Notes: generated from the letters alone by a model not told the origin. Shown: positions 10,980 through 23,100, counted from the first letter of the stretch. The stretch is DNA of 59,556 nucleotides from Hypsibius dujardini (GCA_001579985.1 LRSR01009530.1:1-59556), one strand, 5' to 3'. Made by a program: numbers and translations.

Positions 10980-11400
10980 TAAAATACATTTTTCCCTTAC
11001 ACTTCTATTGCGTAAATTTATTTTAAATTCAGAATATATTTTCAGAGGTTAAATTAATTTAGACTTTTTAATTAGTTGAATTAGATTAAATTAAATTAGC
11101 GTTTTCGTTAAATTCTTATTGCACATATTAAATTAAATAATCTACAAAAATTAAACACATAGAAAAGTGAATTGTAAAAAGAAGTTATTAATTCAACACA
11201 CGACAAAACAGTATTAAAAATGTGAAAATTAACGGTAAAATTGAATAGTTCAAGTCATCTGGGGCAAAATGTTCTAATATATTAATTAATTGATTAGAAA
11301 GACAATCGGTTCGAGAGGACATTTTTGAGGGCCGATTGATTCCGAAATAGGTAAGCTTAATTTTTCTTGACCTGGAGAAGAAGAAAATACATCACAACAC
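10980..11400. other. AT-rich sequence, no gene seen
   Basis: Simple AT-rich stretch of ATTAAATT-like words, similar to the intron and flank sequence near 18640-18960 and 59460-59556. No gene was recognised. Confidence 0.5.
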
Positions 11401-11479
11401 TCCCAAAAAAATATGGAACAAAATGGAGGATTTCTTAATTGTGTCTCCAATTTTAACACTGCTGTTCGATGTCTGGCAG

Positions 11480-11565
11480 TTGAGTTACCGGGAGGCTGGA
11501 CACAAAACTATCATTTCACATACGGGAATCGACTCAGGTTCAACCCTCAGCCCAACTCAGCAACC
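11480..11565 (+). pseudogene. YWTD exon scrap
   Basis: GGAGGCTGGACACAAAACTA and the following CATTTCACATACGGGAATCG are the middle of the propeller exon found complete at 47731-47902. No flanking exons of the gene are present here. Confidence 0.65.
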
Positions 11566-11827
11566 GTTTCTAGGTAGTGCGATAACAAATACAGTAAAAT
11601 GTTAATAAAATAATAAACTCACAAAAACACAAGAGTGGTTTAGACTACTCTAATGTATTCACTTCCCACGGGATCTTCCGTTCCAGAGTGTGCCGACATT
11701 GGAACCGCCTCCTTCTTCTACCGGATGTCAGTTACATAATCACTATTAACTACGCCCGGGAACAATGGCATATTTACAATTGGGCAGACTGGTCAGCTAG
11801 GATGTTAAAACTAAACGAAAATGGGGG

Positions 11828-11920
11828 GAAGGACCGCCGCTCCGTACGTACAGTTTGCATTCGCGTTGTCTGCCATCTTCTACTGCATCAACTACAACAC
11901 CATTTACTTCAATTGTAATA
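11828..11920 (+). pseudogene. ATP synthase subunit f last-exon scrap
   Basis: In one frame the stretch reads TAAPYVQFAFALSAIFYCIN followed by YNTI, matching the second half of the subunit f exon at 19018-19133. The first half (YWRWFHKY) is absent. Confidence 0.65.
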
Positions 11921-12064
11921 TATTTATATTGTGAACTTTGTGCAAGCAATTAAATTACTCAAGTATCTTACCCAGGCCGTCCTCACTTTCACCGATAAAG
12001 CTCTCGTCAACCTCGTTTGGTTCGCACTCTAAAAATGCCGAATGCATCACAAACGGAACCGGAT

Positions 12065-12426
12065 CTAAATGCACAGCAAAATGTTTATCTTGCCGGTAAT
12101 ATTCTCAATAAACATCATAAATTCATATGAATCAGACGTGTGATTGAAATTTACCCAAGTTCTTTGCTTGACCTCGTAGAGATTCTCCAGTGGGAACGAT
12201 GTCTTCTCCAAAATATTTGGCTTTCCCAGAATAGTTTCGTTCACAGAAAAGCTCCCCGCGGTAGATTCCAAGTGCTGTCTAACGTGACGCCTTGCGCTGC
12301 ACCGATGCTTGAAAACTTTGCCGCAGTTTCCGTAGATGCATCTCACTAAATCCTTTCCGCGAGAATCCAGGTGTAACATCTCCAGATCAACATTGTGGAT
12401 TTGTGATTTGCCCCGTATGGGAGCCA
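12065..12426 (-). CDS. Small C2H2 zinc-finger protein
   Basis: 120 codons from an ATG at 12424-12426 with A at -3 to the stop at 12065-12067. An in-frame ATG lies upstream at 12568, but the sequence MAPIRGKSQ begins a more protein-like region. Residues around 30-52 form one zinc finger, CIYGNCGKVF then KHRCSARRHVRQH: C-x4-C, 12 residues, H-x3-H, with the Phe of the finger core present. The remainder (VNETILGKPNILEKTSF and so on) is unmatched. A single finger without a linker is weak evidence for DNA binding, and the frame may be one exon of a larger gene or a relic of a zinc-finger repeat protein. Confidence 0.5.
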
Positions 12427-12889
12427 TTTTTAAGTAAAGAAACTGCGTTTCAAAATAATATTTTAAAACTAGAAAACCACAACAACTAAATGACGAGACA
12501 TTGAGAAATTCGAAGAATTGCGAAGAGCTGTCTCCTTGTGATTTCCTGAGTAAAAGATGTATTAGCACTAACGTACGTTTTGTGGGCCTTTTGCAGTCAT
12601 GCTAAACTATCGGCCAAGCACAACTTAAGAGCTGTCGCGGTCTTGCTTTTTTGTAGAGGAAACGCTCGCCGGACAAAACTGCTGCCCTTCTATAGAGAGT
12701 CAATTTTAAATGGAAGCAATCATACTTGAATTTCTCTCACCCTTCAGAGGGACTTCAAAAATGCAGGACCTGAAATCTCATTATAACACCTATTCAAATT
12801 TGCGAACCTGTCATACATGACGGGGATTTGTCCAGAGAGAAGGTAGTCTGCATGACTTCCACTGGCCCTACCCCCTTCTCGTAGATTTC

Positions 12890-13210
12890 TCAACTTCGCA
12901 CCGGGCACTCGTCTACACAGCCAAGTAAAATACCATTGATCAACCAATCAAACGACGATGTTCACTCTGCTTCTCTCCTCTTGTAATGTTTTGCCGTGTT
13001 TAGCGAGAGGGGAAGTTCTGTTTATGCGCCCTCTACTCTCTTTGCAATTACAAAGAAGCAAACAACCTTTTGCGGCAGTCGCCGCTTTGTCTTGGTTCTT
13101 TGTGGTTTCATTCATTGATGTTGTTCATTTCGTAATAGTATCTGACGTGACACGTGTGGAATCCCTTCCGGCGGTTATGAGGAGGAGAATTATCAGCCGC
13201 CGCAGCGTCG
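12890..13210 (+). pseudogene. ATP synthase f 3' end and flank, truncated copy
   Basis: Codons for RLHSQVKYH and a stop near 12935-12940 are followed by about 270 bp of the 3' flank shared by other subunit f copies (AATGTTTTGCCGTGTTTAGC and GTGACACGTGTG). Nothing upstream matches the exon. Confidence 0.6.
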
Positions 13211-13275
13211 TCGGTGAGTAAACTGAAAGAAAGTTTCAGTAGAAAAGAGTGATTGATGGCAACGCAGTCCGAGCC

Positions 13276-13388
13276 GAGACAGGCAGACATATAGACAGAC
13301 ATATAGACAGTGAGACAGACAGATAGACAGACAGATAGACAGACAGGTAGACAGACAGGCAGGTAGGCAGACAAACAGACGGACAAGC

Positions 13389-13425
<37 letters not shown>

Positions 13426-13426
13426 T
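13276..13426. repeat. (CAGA)n tetranucleotide repeat
   Basis: Degenerate CAGA/TAGA/CAGG tandem run. Similar runs lie at 15270-15372 and 16870-17055, and CTGT-strand or CA-rich versions at 33786-33882, 41640-41762, 53085-53190 and 55326-55490. Leu/Cys/Ser or Asp/Arg/Gln-rich open frames over them are artefacts. Confidence 0.9.
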
Positions 13427-13499
13427 TTTGCAAAAGTTTCGTCTCTTTTTTGAAAGTACGATGAAGCTCCGCCCCCTACACAAACTCGCGGTCCGGCTG

Positions 13500-14508
13500 G
13501 CGCTCCTGCAGCCTGTTAGGCCCTTCGCCAGCAGCAACAACAATAGTACGACCAGCAGTACGATGACACTCCTCAACGCCCAAACCAGCCTCGCCAGCAA
13601 CATTCATGCTATCCGCCTCCCCGTTCCCAGCAACGTTTCAATGAGGACGAGTACGAGGACTCATATGGCGGCGAGGGTGCTGCCTCCGCGCCTCACGGCG
13701 AGGAATTCCATTCGTCTTTTTCAGCAGCCGCGGTCGAGGAGGTCCATCCTCATCCGGAGCTCCCCGACGTGCGACCTACCGTGCACCCACCTTCCAGACA
13801 CGCCCACCGGCTGTCAACACCTACGAGCAGCAGCAGCGTCCGCAACCGCGGATGCCATTGGTCCCGCCCGCGCGGAATCCGGACGTCAAGGCGACGGGGA
13901 TTTCCGCGGGGAGACTGGTGGCGCCGCCTACAGTGGTTGCGACGTCCTCGGCGGTTCCACCGCCGCAGTCCAAGCGCTACTCGGAGCGATGCGGGCAGAG
14001 CATCCGCGCGGACACATCCGATGATGTGCGATCTTCCGGCGGATGGGGCGGGGCCGGGGGAGGACACGGCTACCAGCAGAATTACGGCCGAGGTGGCGGA
14101 GGAGGAGGTACGCATGGAAAGGCTGGAAATGAAACAAACGTTTGACTTGGTTCCATTTGTTCCATTTAGTTTTTGCTTTGATGTTTTTATTATTATTAGT
14201 TTTAATGTAGTTTTAATAGCCAAGTTTACCTTTTTTCACCCATAGGCAGCGGCTCAGGGGGATACGCTATGGGATACCCGTCAGGAGGAGCCACGGTCAA
14301 CTACGGAGCTCTCCATCCGCCGGGCCCAGTTCCTCCTCCTGTCACGCAGCAGCAGTATGGGCAGTATTACAGCGGAGACAGTGGCTCTGGCGGCCACTAC
14401 TACGACTAGCAGCAGCACGGCGGGGGAGGCGGGAGTCATCAAGCTGGCTACTATCAAGGTGACGGTTACTCGGGACCTGGCTACTACAATGAAGGTAATC
14501 ATTTCAGG
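13500..14508 (+). pseudogene. RGG/Gln/Tyr-rich RNA-binding-type protein remnant
   Basis: GC-rich coding-like DNA split into exons. One stretch reads RPNQPRQQ, then FNEDEYEDSYGGEG. A second, after a TTTTTCAG acceptor near 13721, reads SRGRGG, PPAVNTYEQQQRPQPRMP and ends in GYQQNYGRGG before a GTAC donor near 14109. A third after CATAG at 14246 reads YAMGYPSGG, PPPVTQQQYGQYYSG and GYSGPGYYNEG, ending at a GTAATC donor near 14493. This composition is typical of prion-like, arginine-methylated RNA-binding proteins (hnRNP/FUS type) or tails of DEAD-box helicases. In-frame TAG stops interrupt both the first (about 13542) and third stretch (about 14408), so the copy is probably dead or the models are off. 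No RRM was found. Confidence 0.4.
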
Positions 14509-14509
14509 C

Positions 14510-15180
14510 AATCCAAGCACGCTTTGTGGCGATTGTAGTTTACCTATTTTATTATTAACCTGTGAGACTGTTCTTTTCATTTTATTTCACTCTCACGTAC
14601 TCTTCCTCCTTGGTTCGATTCGGTTCGATTCGGTTTGGCATGCGCGCGCGCACATTTAAGGTTCCTTTTGAGTTGGAGTTGTCTCTTCTTTTCCTCACAC
14701 CAACCACATCACGTGCACACTCTCGCTCCGCCCTGCCATTCTCACACACACGTGCGTGTCTGTACGGACGTACTAAGGGGGAGTACTCAACATTAAACGT
14801 CACGGGGAGATCGCCAGCTACCATTCATTCGTAAGTACCGCGTCTTGTCATTGGTTTGTGTGTTGCTTCTTCTCTTCAAATAAAATAAATTGAAAATGGA
14901 TAAATTTGAGCTGAGTAATAAGTAAATAAGTTGGTCGAAATAAATAAATATAAATCAAATTGGTAGAATTAAATAAATAAATATAAATAAATATGAATGA
15001 AATGAAAGTAAATTGGTGGAAATAATTTGTCTTGGCCTTTGTTTGCAGAGTAATATTTCAGACTGCGGATGCGGAGGAAGGAGGCGCATCATTATCATTA
15101 TGCGGCTTTGCATTCTGTTGGTTTTAATCATCATCCATAGTTAAAGCTGCCTCGAGCTGTCTCTCTTGTTGTGTGGCACT
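14510..15180 (+). other. No clear gene; possible 3' exon of the RGG-type remnant
   Basis: Contains pyrimidine-rich DNA and AAATAAATAT repeats. A TTGCAG acceptor at about 15047 precedes GC-rich sequence (TGCGGATGCGGAGGAAGGAG) that could be a last exon, but no frame is convincing. Confidence 0.25.
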
Positions 15181-15528
15181 TTGTACTATGGTCTCATGAG
15201 AGTTTCGAGTGAAGATGAAAATGAAACACATTTGCAATACTCATTGCTGGTCTTTTTTCAATTCCAACAGGCAGACAGACAGGCAGACAGACAGACAGAC
15301 ACAGAAACAGAAACAAGCAGGCAGGCGGATAGATAGACAGGCAGACAAGCAAACAGATAGACAGACAGCCTACAGTCAATCAGAAGCAGCACTTGTATTT
15401 CTGTCAAGTGGGCCCCAATCATGGGCAGCTAGGATAGTAAAACAGGGGCGCAAATCGAATCCCCAAAACGCCTCTTTAACAAAGTATTCTGTTCCACAGC
15501 TCATGTTTGGATACTGCATATAGATTTT

Positions 15529-15673
15529 TCAGTTTTTGGCAGCTTGCTGGGAGACCGCTTGGTTCTGGAGAAGCACCAACTGGGAGGGAGAGGGGTAATC
15601 CGCGGAAGCGTTGTCGAACAGCGGCAGATTGGTATAGAGACGCGCGTTGGCGAAATTTTCATATTCCACATTC
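15529..15673 (-). CDS. Putative terminal exon of an unidentified gene
   Basis: A clean acceptor (TATTTTTAG) is followed by 145 nt. One frame begins NVEYENFANARLYTNL and ends QNQAVSQQAAKN with a stop at 15529-15531. Just upstream on the same strand, 15733-15960 encodes DEESYGDADGEFYGQSRKL and a region SLSADLGFLVRTRSLELLRW, which may be the preceding exon with a GTATTG donor. I do not recognise the family. It lies on the same strand as the helicase fragment at 16637-17251 and could be its 3' end, but no helicase motif is present here. Confidence 0.35.
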
Positions 15674-16636
15674 CTAAAAATACAACCCCGTTATTATTGT
15701 GAATAACTGTAACGACTTGCAATTACAAGGCATCACCACTGACAGCATGGTCTCAATACCATCGTTTCCAATACTTCACTTATTTTCGTACCCGCGGCCC
15801 AGCGAAGCAATTCCAGGGACCTAGTTCGCACGAGAAAACCCAAATCCGCCGATAAGCTACCAGCCAACGATTCAGTCGGCTGATTACCTTTGAACGCATT
15901 CAACTTTCTGGATTGCCCGTAAAATTCTCCATCCGCGTCCCCGTAAGACTCTTCATCCACGTACGTTTGAAAAAAGAAAATGCGAGAACTTTGTCAGAAT
16001 ACCTGATTTTAGATGGAGTTGAATTACCTTGTTGTATCAGATTGCCTGCCTTTCTTGTATGAGATGTCTGTTGTGTTCTACTTATTTTTATTAAAGTGTT
16101 CTTTTCATAATTCTATGTGCCAAGACAATTACACTTTCGTTAAAGGACCGTTTGACGTCCCGCGCAATTTGTCGGCATACCATGTGTCGACGTACCACAT
16201 GTCCACTTAAACCAAATGTCACTCGTTTCAATTATCGCCATACGTTTGGTCGGTGTATGAAATATCATCAGATATCATTTGTCTAGTACGATTTTTTGGG
16301 ATACCAAATGTCGAGGTACGCAATGTCGGGCGCCAATTTCCAAGGCCTCCGGAATTTTAAAACATTCTCAACAACTTCATTTTTTCCATCACAGTTGGAC
16401 CATCCATTCTAGATTCTTTTGTTAATATCCCATTAGCAGTAATTAATAGGAAACTTGTGGCAGTCCTCAACAAGCCTCAAATTTGATAGAAAAACCGAAA
16501 TTTGGGAAAATTATTTGGCATCCCAGAGGCTTGTGGATATCAGATCCTCACATCCCGACAAATTTTAAAATGAAAAGGAGCATTAGTCGCCTCTTTCCCG
16601 CTCCTTGGCACTACCATGAGGGGTCCTCGTTCCGAC

Positions 16637-17251
16637 CTGTAAGGACCCTAAACGAGCCTCTGGGTGGGGACTTGGATGGAGCTTGTCCACGAGGGGTACA
16701 AGGTAGGCGAAGGTCTTCCCGCTGCCAGTTTCCGCAGCGCAGATGATGTTGTCACCTTGGAGGATCATGGGGATGGCTTCGTTCTGAATGTTGGTACACA
16801 CTTGCAGGCAAGAGATGTCAGACATTAAGTGCCAACTAACGATGCGACAGAGAAAGGAAATCTTGTCTGAATCGAGCTGACAGATAATCAGATAGACAGA
16901 CACACATACAGACATGCACACAGACAAACAAGCAGGCAGGCAGATAGATAAACAGCCAAGCAGGCAGGCAGGCACACAGGCAGGCAGGCAGACAGGCAGA
17001 CAGACAGATAGATATACAGACAAACTGACAGACAGACAAACAGGCAGACAAACCACGGCCCATTGCAGTCATCTAATTAAAATTCTTCTCAGATACTGAG
17101 ACAAGCAGACTGAAGGAAAAGAGAAGACACTTGTAATGTGTGTCGTACACAGAAATGTAAGCTGAAACAAAATGTACCCTCAGCTCGATATCGTTGAGCG
17201 CGTCTCTGAGCGGTTGTTGCAGCTCCAATTTCTGAAGCCCGGTACCGCATC
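16637..17251 (-). pseudogene. DEAD-box RNA helicase fragment (Q motif and motif I)
   Basis: Two exon-like pieces. 17251-17178 reads GLQKLELQQPLRDALNDIEL, the usual lead-in to the Q motif. 16800-16637 continues with CTNIQNEAIPMILQGDN, the Q motif, and then AAETGSGKTFAYLVPLVDKL, the Walker A (motif I) of DEAD-box helicases. In the family these bind adenine and phosphate. Motifs Ia to VI were not found. The exons do not join in frame with the obvious sites: the donor AGG|GTACAT leaves phase 0, while the acceptor GCAAG|TG needs one extra base, as if an original CAG|G had mutated. The intervening sequence is partly CAGA repeat. It is a truncated, probably dead copy. Confidence 0.65.
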
Positions 17252-17640
17252 CTGTGGAAACTCTAACATGGCCGGATTCTCCCCGAAAGCCTTGATTGTG
17301 AAATAATCGCCGGCGGAGCACTTCTTCTTCCAGGATTGCGATGTGTGCAGTGGAGCATCCAATTTATCCCTACTCTCACATGGAAAAAGAAAACGCAAAA
17401 AAACGTTGAGCCATTCGTACAAAAATAGAGAATTACTGAAACAGAAAATGGCTCGAACTTGGACCACCTCAATCAACAATCAATCAACGTACACAATGCG
17501 TTTCCGGTTCGATTTAAAGCCGAATATAGAATCGCCTGTCAATTCAACAACCAAACAGCGACTGCAACGCAAAACTAGTAAAAAAAGCGTCAATTATTTT
17601 CAACCCCGGATGAAATGAAAATGAAAATCCCCATCCCCGC

Positions 17641-17713
17641 CTCAGACGGGAATTAATTTGGTTGAGGCATCGCATCCACGGCCCGTACGATCTGGCCTGC
17701 TTCTACGGAAAGC
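17641..17713 (+). pseudogene. ATP synthase subunit f, first-exon copy 1a
   Basis: Reads HRIHGPYDLACFYGK, the conserved N-terminal stretch of mitochondrial ATP synthase subunit f, and ends at a GTCAGT donor in phase 1, which joins in frame with the exon at 18212 (giving YGKPDTPFGQVKIG). Upstream codons do not give the expected start. A near copy is at 17917-18013, and the two with their introns form a short tandem duplication. Confidence 0.6.
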
Positions 17714-17916
17714 GTCAGTCACTCTTCAGCATTGTGGTTATCGCTTGATTGTTGATTGACTTGATTTGATTGCCCCCCATCCCGCCAGGTGAGTCTTTTC
17801 CCCAATTGCCGGACATCGGAAAAGAGTGTTGAAATTGGAGACGCGATGGAGAATCCTCCATTTTCTTCCATATATTTTTGGGGATGTTGTGATGTGTTTT
17901 CTTCTTCTCCAAATAG

Positions 17917-19133
17917 GGGAAAATGAAGCATACCTATTTCGGAATCGGAGCGTACCCGGTGGAGTTCAACCGTCGCATCCACGGCCCGTACGATCCGCCC
18001 GCTTATACGGAAAGTTTGAGTGACACTTCAGCATTGTTGGCACTGCTTGATTCTTGATTGGCTTCATTTGATTGCCGATTCAAATTAACATGGTTAGCTG
18101 CGCTTGATCGATGTATTGACTCGATTTGATTGCTCGTTAAATTTAACATTGTCAGCTACGCTTGATTGATGTATTAACTTTATTTCATTGGCTTTATTAA
18201 TTTTTCTTCAGCGGACACGCCATTCGGACAGGTGAAAATTGGGATGCTTCCGGCATGGCTGTCACGACGCAGCTTGAATCCCGTGGCCATGTCGAGAGCG
18301 GTTAGTCGAGGTGAGTAGACTTTCCAAAGCGAAGAAGGGGAATGATCATTTCAAATGCAAGTTTAACCTCACCAATCAACCAATTTATCAACGTATTCTG
18401 TGCAATTGTATATTTTTTACTTTCTTAATCGTACAAAATAAATCGTTCAAATTGATTGTGTTTGCTTTGACGCATTCCTTAACGATTCTTTTCGTTTATT
18501 GGATCGCCAAATTTGTAGAAGCTTCAGTTTTTGTGATTGTCTCAATTGGCTCTCAAAATTTCCTCTCGTACCGAATGTCCTTCGCTTCAATTAATATATT
18601 ATAACATTTCGCCCCAGATAACTCGAAAAATTACATTTTATTTTTATATGGATTATTTAGTTAAATTGTTGCAGTGTGAGTATAATGGAAAATTCAATTT
18701 AATTCAGTTCAGTTCAATTTATTTAATTTAAATTGTTTAGTTTAAATTCTGAAAGTATCCTCAAATTTAATTGTATTTTTGCAATGTAAAGCTAGCGACC
18801 AAAAAGATAATTAAATTAAATAAAATAAAAATGTTTAGTTTAATTTGAAGTCCGAAAGTACATTTTTAAATTTCATTAAGTTAAATCAAATTATCTTCTC
18901 CAGTGTGGTTAATATTTATTATTTAATTTGAAAATTGCAACGATTCAAAGTGCTGAAGAAAAAAGGTTTCTTTTCGGGAAATTATTTCTAATGATATCAA
19001 TTTTTTGTTCCTTGCAGGTTACTGGCGTTGGTTCCATAAATACGTGGCGGTGCGTTACATGACCGCCGCTCCGTACGTGCAATTTGCGGTCGGATTGTCT
19101 GCTCCCTTCTACTGCATCAACTACAAGGCATAG
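17917..19133 (+). CDS. ATPsyn-f: Mitochondrial F1Fo ATP synthase subunit f (frameshifted or mispaired first exon)
   Basis: Three exons. 17917 to about 18013 starts MKHTYFGIGAYPVEFNRRIH and continues GPYD. 18212-18310 reads DTPFGQVKIGMLPAWLSRRS then LNPVAMSRAVSRG. 19018-19133 reads YWRWFHKYVAVRYMTAAPYV then QFAVGLSAPFYCINYKA and stop. Subunit f is a small inner-membrane Fo protein with one membrane helix near its C-terminus, here about QFAVGLSAPFYCI. The exon 2-3 junction is in phase 1 and sound. Exon 1b has a 1-nt deletion before its end (CCCGCTTATACGG against CCTGCTTCTACGG in exon 1a), so only exon 1a splices in frame. The stop falls after INYKA, about 10 codons earlier than in the copy at 45406, which ends RLHSQAKYH. 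It is tail-to-tail with the astacin gene at 20150-26992. Whether it is expressed is open. Confidence 0.65.
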
Positions 19134-20149
19134 CCAAGCTAAATACCATTGATCAACCAATCAAGCGACGATGTTCCCTCTGCTTCTCTGCTCTTGTAAT
19201 GTTTTGCCGTGTTTAGCGTGAGGGGAAGCCCTCTTTGTGCGCCTAGTACTCTCTTTGCAATTAAAAAGGAGCAAACAACTTTTTGTGGCAGTTGTCGCTT
19301 TGTCTTGGTCGATCGCAGTTTCATTTATTGATGCTGTTCATTTCGTAATCGTATCTGGCGTGACACGTGTGCAATTACTTCCGGGAAGAAGATTTTGGAT
19401 CAGGGAAGATAAAGACTAACTTAAGGAACGAAATCACTTCCTCGGTTATCTAAAAATCAATTGCGAAGGAATTTTAATTTTAGTTTTTCATTGACTGTTT
19501 CAGTCAAAAATGATTCATTTAATAATTTGTCAATTAAATTGAATCTGTAATAAATGTCAGTGACCAAAAAAAATTTAGTAGTTTTTATTTAGTTTTTAAT
19601 ATAAGTGAAAATTGACCGACTAATTTCAGTTGTTTGCTTAATTTCCCAATCAAATATTTAGTAACTAGCATGTTTGATTCAATTGTTCACACAAAAAAAG
19701 GAATTCGGAAATTATATAGTTTGTAATTTTGGTCGAAATGGGCAGAACGATTTTAGTTGTCTGTTTTATTTTTCAATTACATTTTCATTAACTTGCCAGT
19801 TTAGTTCAGTTTCTTGTTTTACTAAATAACAGATGAAAAAAAATTAAGTTGTAGTTTTTCTATTAGTTTTCAATTTTGACCGAAATCGTCGGACACATTT
19901 TGTTGCTCGTCTTATTTCTCAAATAAATCTAATCACTAACCCATTTAGTTCAGTTTTTTCATTATTCAATGAATAATTGAAAAACGAATTAGTGGGTTGA
20001 TTCTCTTAGAAATATAATCAAACTAGGGAATGCCGAAGAATTTTAGTTCGAATCCGATTAAAATTTTGGATCGTGAAAACAACCGAACAAAGATTAAAAA
20101 ATCTGCGACGGAAGTTTGTCCAACAAATTGGGAAGAACTGCTAAAGATT
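19134..20149. repeat. Shared intergenic spacer between ATP synthase f and the EGF end of the lectin gene
   Basis: Carries two blocks found beside most copies of the unit: an ATP synthase f 3' flank (about 19140-19450) and an AT-rich block (about 19450-20030) matching 58520-59090 and 9980-10370 in inverted orientation. No coding sequence was recognised. Confidence 0.65.
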
Positions 20150-23100
20150 TTATGAAGTGCAGGATGAATTGTCGTCAGGGCAGACACATTTCTTGTTATT
20201 TTCCGGGAGAGGCAGACAGATGAAAGGACATCCTCCATTGGAAACAGCGCATGCATTGTTCACTAAAAGGAAAATGTAACTAGGCTGCAAATCGAAGTAT
20301 AAATTGAATGGTTTTAATTGAACATACATTTTGGGCACTGTTCTGGCACAAAAACAATTCCGAATAAGTATCCATTCCGTCCGGCTGGAAGGGAATGTTG
20401 CCTCATTGCCGTGCCACTTTTGGTGATACTGTTCACGGCTCCACTGCAAACAGAAAGCGGATTTAGGAAAGGCAATTCCAAGATTCTCGCTAGCAATAAG
20501 GAGTTACCTTGAATAGTAGGACGTCCAGTAAACGCGTTTTTCCGACAATGAGATGCCATAAGAGTCTTTCCCCGCGTGTTCTCGAGCGGTCACAATTCGT
20601 TTGCCTCCTCCATGCAGCGAAATGCATTCGATATTTCCAGTAACTGCGGAAAATGATCGGACCAATAATTTGCAGACATTTTGGTTTGGTAAATTTACTT
20701 ATTTCACATTGTAGAGGATTATTTTTTGCTTTACTCTGACAGAGTGTGCAAGTGTCACCGTCAACTATGACGGCCGGATATTACATCAGTCCATTGTTGT
20801 CTAATGCATTGACAGACACGGACATATATGAATCAAAAGAGACGGTAAAGTGCACGACAAACACCAACGGACATTCAGCTGTAGACCAGTTCATGTTCGT
20901 ATAACCAAGTCAGCTTACTCCAGTCTACCCAGTAAAGGTCGTTTGATTCGTAATCCAAAGCCAGAGAATGGGCGTTGACTCCAGTGACTAAGACTTGCCG
21001 ATTACTTCCATCCATAGAGGCAGTCTCGATTGTTGTTCCTGAGTGTGACCAGTAAATTGAACTGCAAATGTATGAAAGTTATTGGGATGGTTTCAAAAAA
21101 ATCTTCATTGTAAATTGTTCATCGGGCAAGACAACTGTTAAGCTCTTCATCGGTTCCTGTTTTTGTGGATTACAATAACTAGATGATTTAGCGGTGGTTC
21201 CAAAACTACAATGAATCTTTTGACGTCACTGCTGTTTTTTCATTATCTCTGTATTCACTTGATGGGGAAAGTTGGAAACTGTCAGTTCTATATTGTGATT
21301 TATGAAGTTGAAATCATTAAACTTCCTCAAAATGAATGTTTTAGGCTTTGCACATGTTAAAGCCTGCCCCTCATCTGGCGGGGGGGGGGGGTGGGCAGCA
21401 GGCTTACTTTTCCCTCTAGCTGACCTCAATCCGCTTTTATTTCTTTCCCATATTTGGAGGGTACCGAAAAAAATACCTGTCACATGAGGTGAATATTTTT
21501 AAGGTCATATTTGTTGCGGGAATGACTCAATGTGTAGCATTTGAATAAAAATCAATCGAAAGCAATCACGATATTCTTTTTATTACATTCTGAGGGTCAC
21601 TGCATGATTGCTTTTTACTTTCGGATGTTGTGCACGCAAGATTACTAAAAGTGAATTTCAAATTCTTGAGGTGAGATTGAGATTTCCTTGAGATCCAGAT
21701 TTTACTTGCCTACCGTTCGAGGTTGAATATGTCTGAAAACTATCAAAATACGCATGAACTTTAGAAGACATGATTAGCCGTTGCGTGTATCCTCCCGACT
21801 TCAAGGGACAGTATTATGCCCTAGGGTATGAACTTCACCCGCGCCTACACAATCTATTTGGACCGGTGTCCGACCCGGGGGCGGGGCTTAGCTGTCCACT
21901 GAGTCCGGGAGAATACGGTACATAATGAGGACTCAATTAGCCGTTGTATGTTCCCGACTTCAAGTGACAGTTTTATGCCCCAGGGTGTGAACACCGCCCG
22001 CGCCTGCACCGTGCATTTGGACCGATGTACGACTCGTGGCTTAGCTGTCCCTTGAGTCCGGGATAATACTGTACTTAATGGCGCACTATAAATCGCATTC
22101 CTCGAGTAACCAAAGCAATCAATGCATGACAACTGCTAATAGCATGAGCAAGATATTTTGGTCAACGCTAAAAAACCAATTAAAAGTTTTACTGCATCTA
22201 CTATCGCACAACTTAAAAAATGGTTGCTTAGTTGAAGGTCAATCGCTTCATTAACTTACCCGCGGGAAGGATGCACGGCAAGCGCTGAAGGCCAGTCGAT
22301 TCCCGTATGTGAAACGATAGTTTTGTGTCCAGCCCTCAGGTGACTTATCTGTGCTACCAGAATGGCTCTGCCGTGAACCCAAAACATGTTTCGGGCAACA
22401 AAGTCTATGGCGAATCCGAAATATATTTCAAATGCAGATTCCGTGACTACCCGATGATTGTCTGAGCCATCATACAGAGAACGTCTAATTCCCGCTTGAT
22501 CATTTGTCCAGTAGATATGATGGTTAACACAATCCACTGCAACGTTGCGACTTCTTTCGCTAGAAATATTTGTAAGCTGTTTTGTATCTTCCACAGGTAA
22601 TCTCCAAAGGGAGGGACCCTGAGCAAACACGAGAAATCCACCTGTTTGGTGTGGTTTTGTTGTATCCCGTCGCTCTGAAAACAAGTGGCTAAAATAGACA
22701 CTGTAGGCGAGGAATAATCTCTCTGCCGCATACTTTCTTTCGGATAAAACTCTGGTTGTACTCACCTCCAACCTGACCTCGAAAATAGCATTTCAGTAAC
22801 ATATGAGATAATAAATATGATCTCCAGCGACAAGAGCCATCTTTAAAGATGCATAATCGACAGTCATCACTCAGCCTCAAATCTGCACCGCGTCCGTCGA
22901 CGACCAAGCTGTGAAGAGCCTTCCTCTCGCCATTCGTCAGATGAAGTTGAAGATTTCCATCCTCTTGCATTTCCAATTTGTCAATGCTTGCATGTTCTTG
23001 GTAACCGAGATTGTGAACTCGTCCAGTGCCGTGTTTTACACTCCAAACTTCATGGTCGCAGTTGTCGTAAGTCCGCCGGAGAATAACATCACCATCCTGC

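Noticed and set aside
13108-13603. Cys/Leu/Ser-rich frames (CLSVCLSV) resembling a cysteine-rich protein
   Set aside because: They come from (CAGA)n read on the opposite strand; the same artefact occurs at 15194-15379, 16583-17072, 33660-33890 and 55330-55518.
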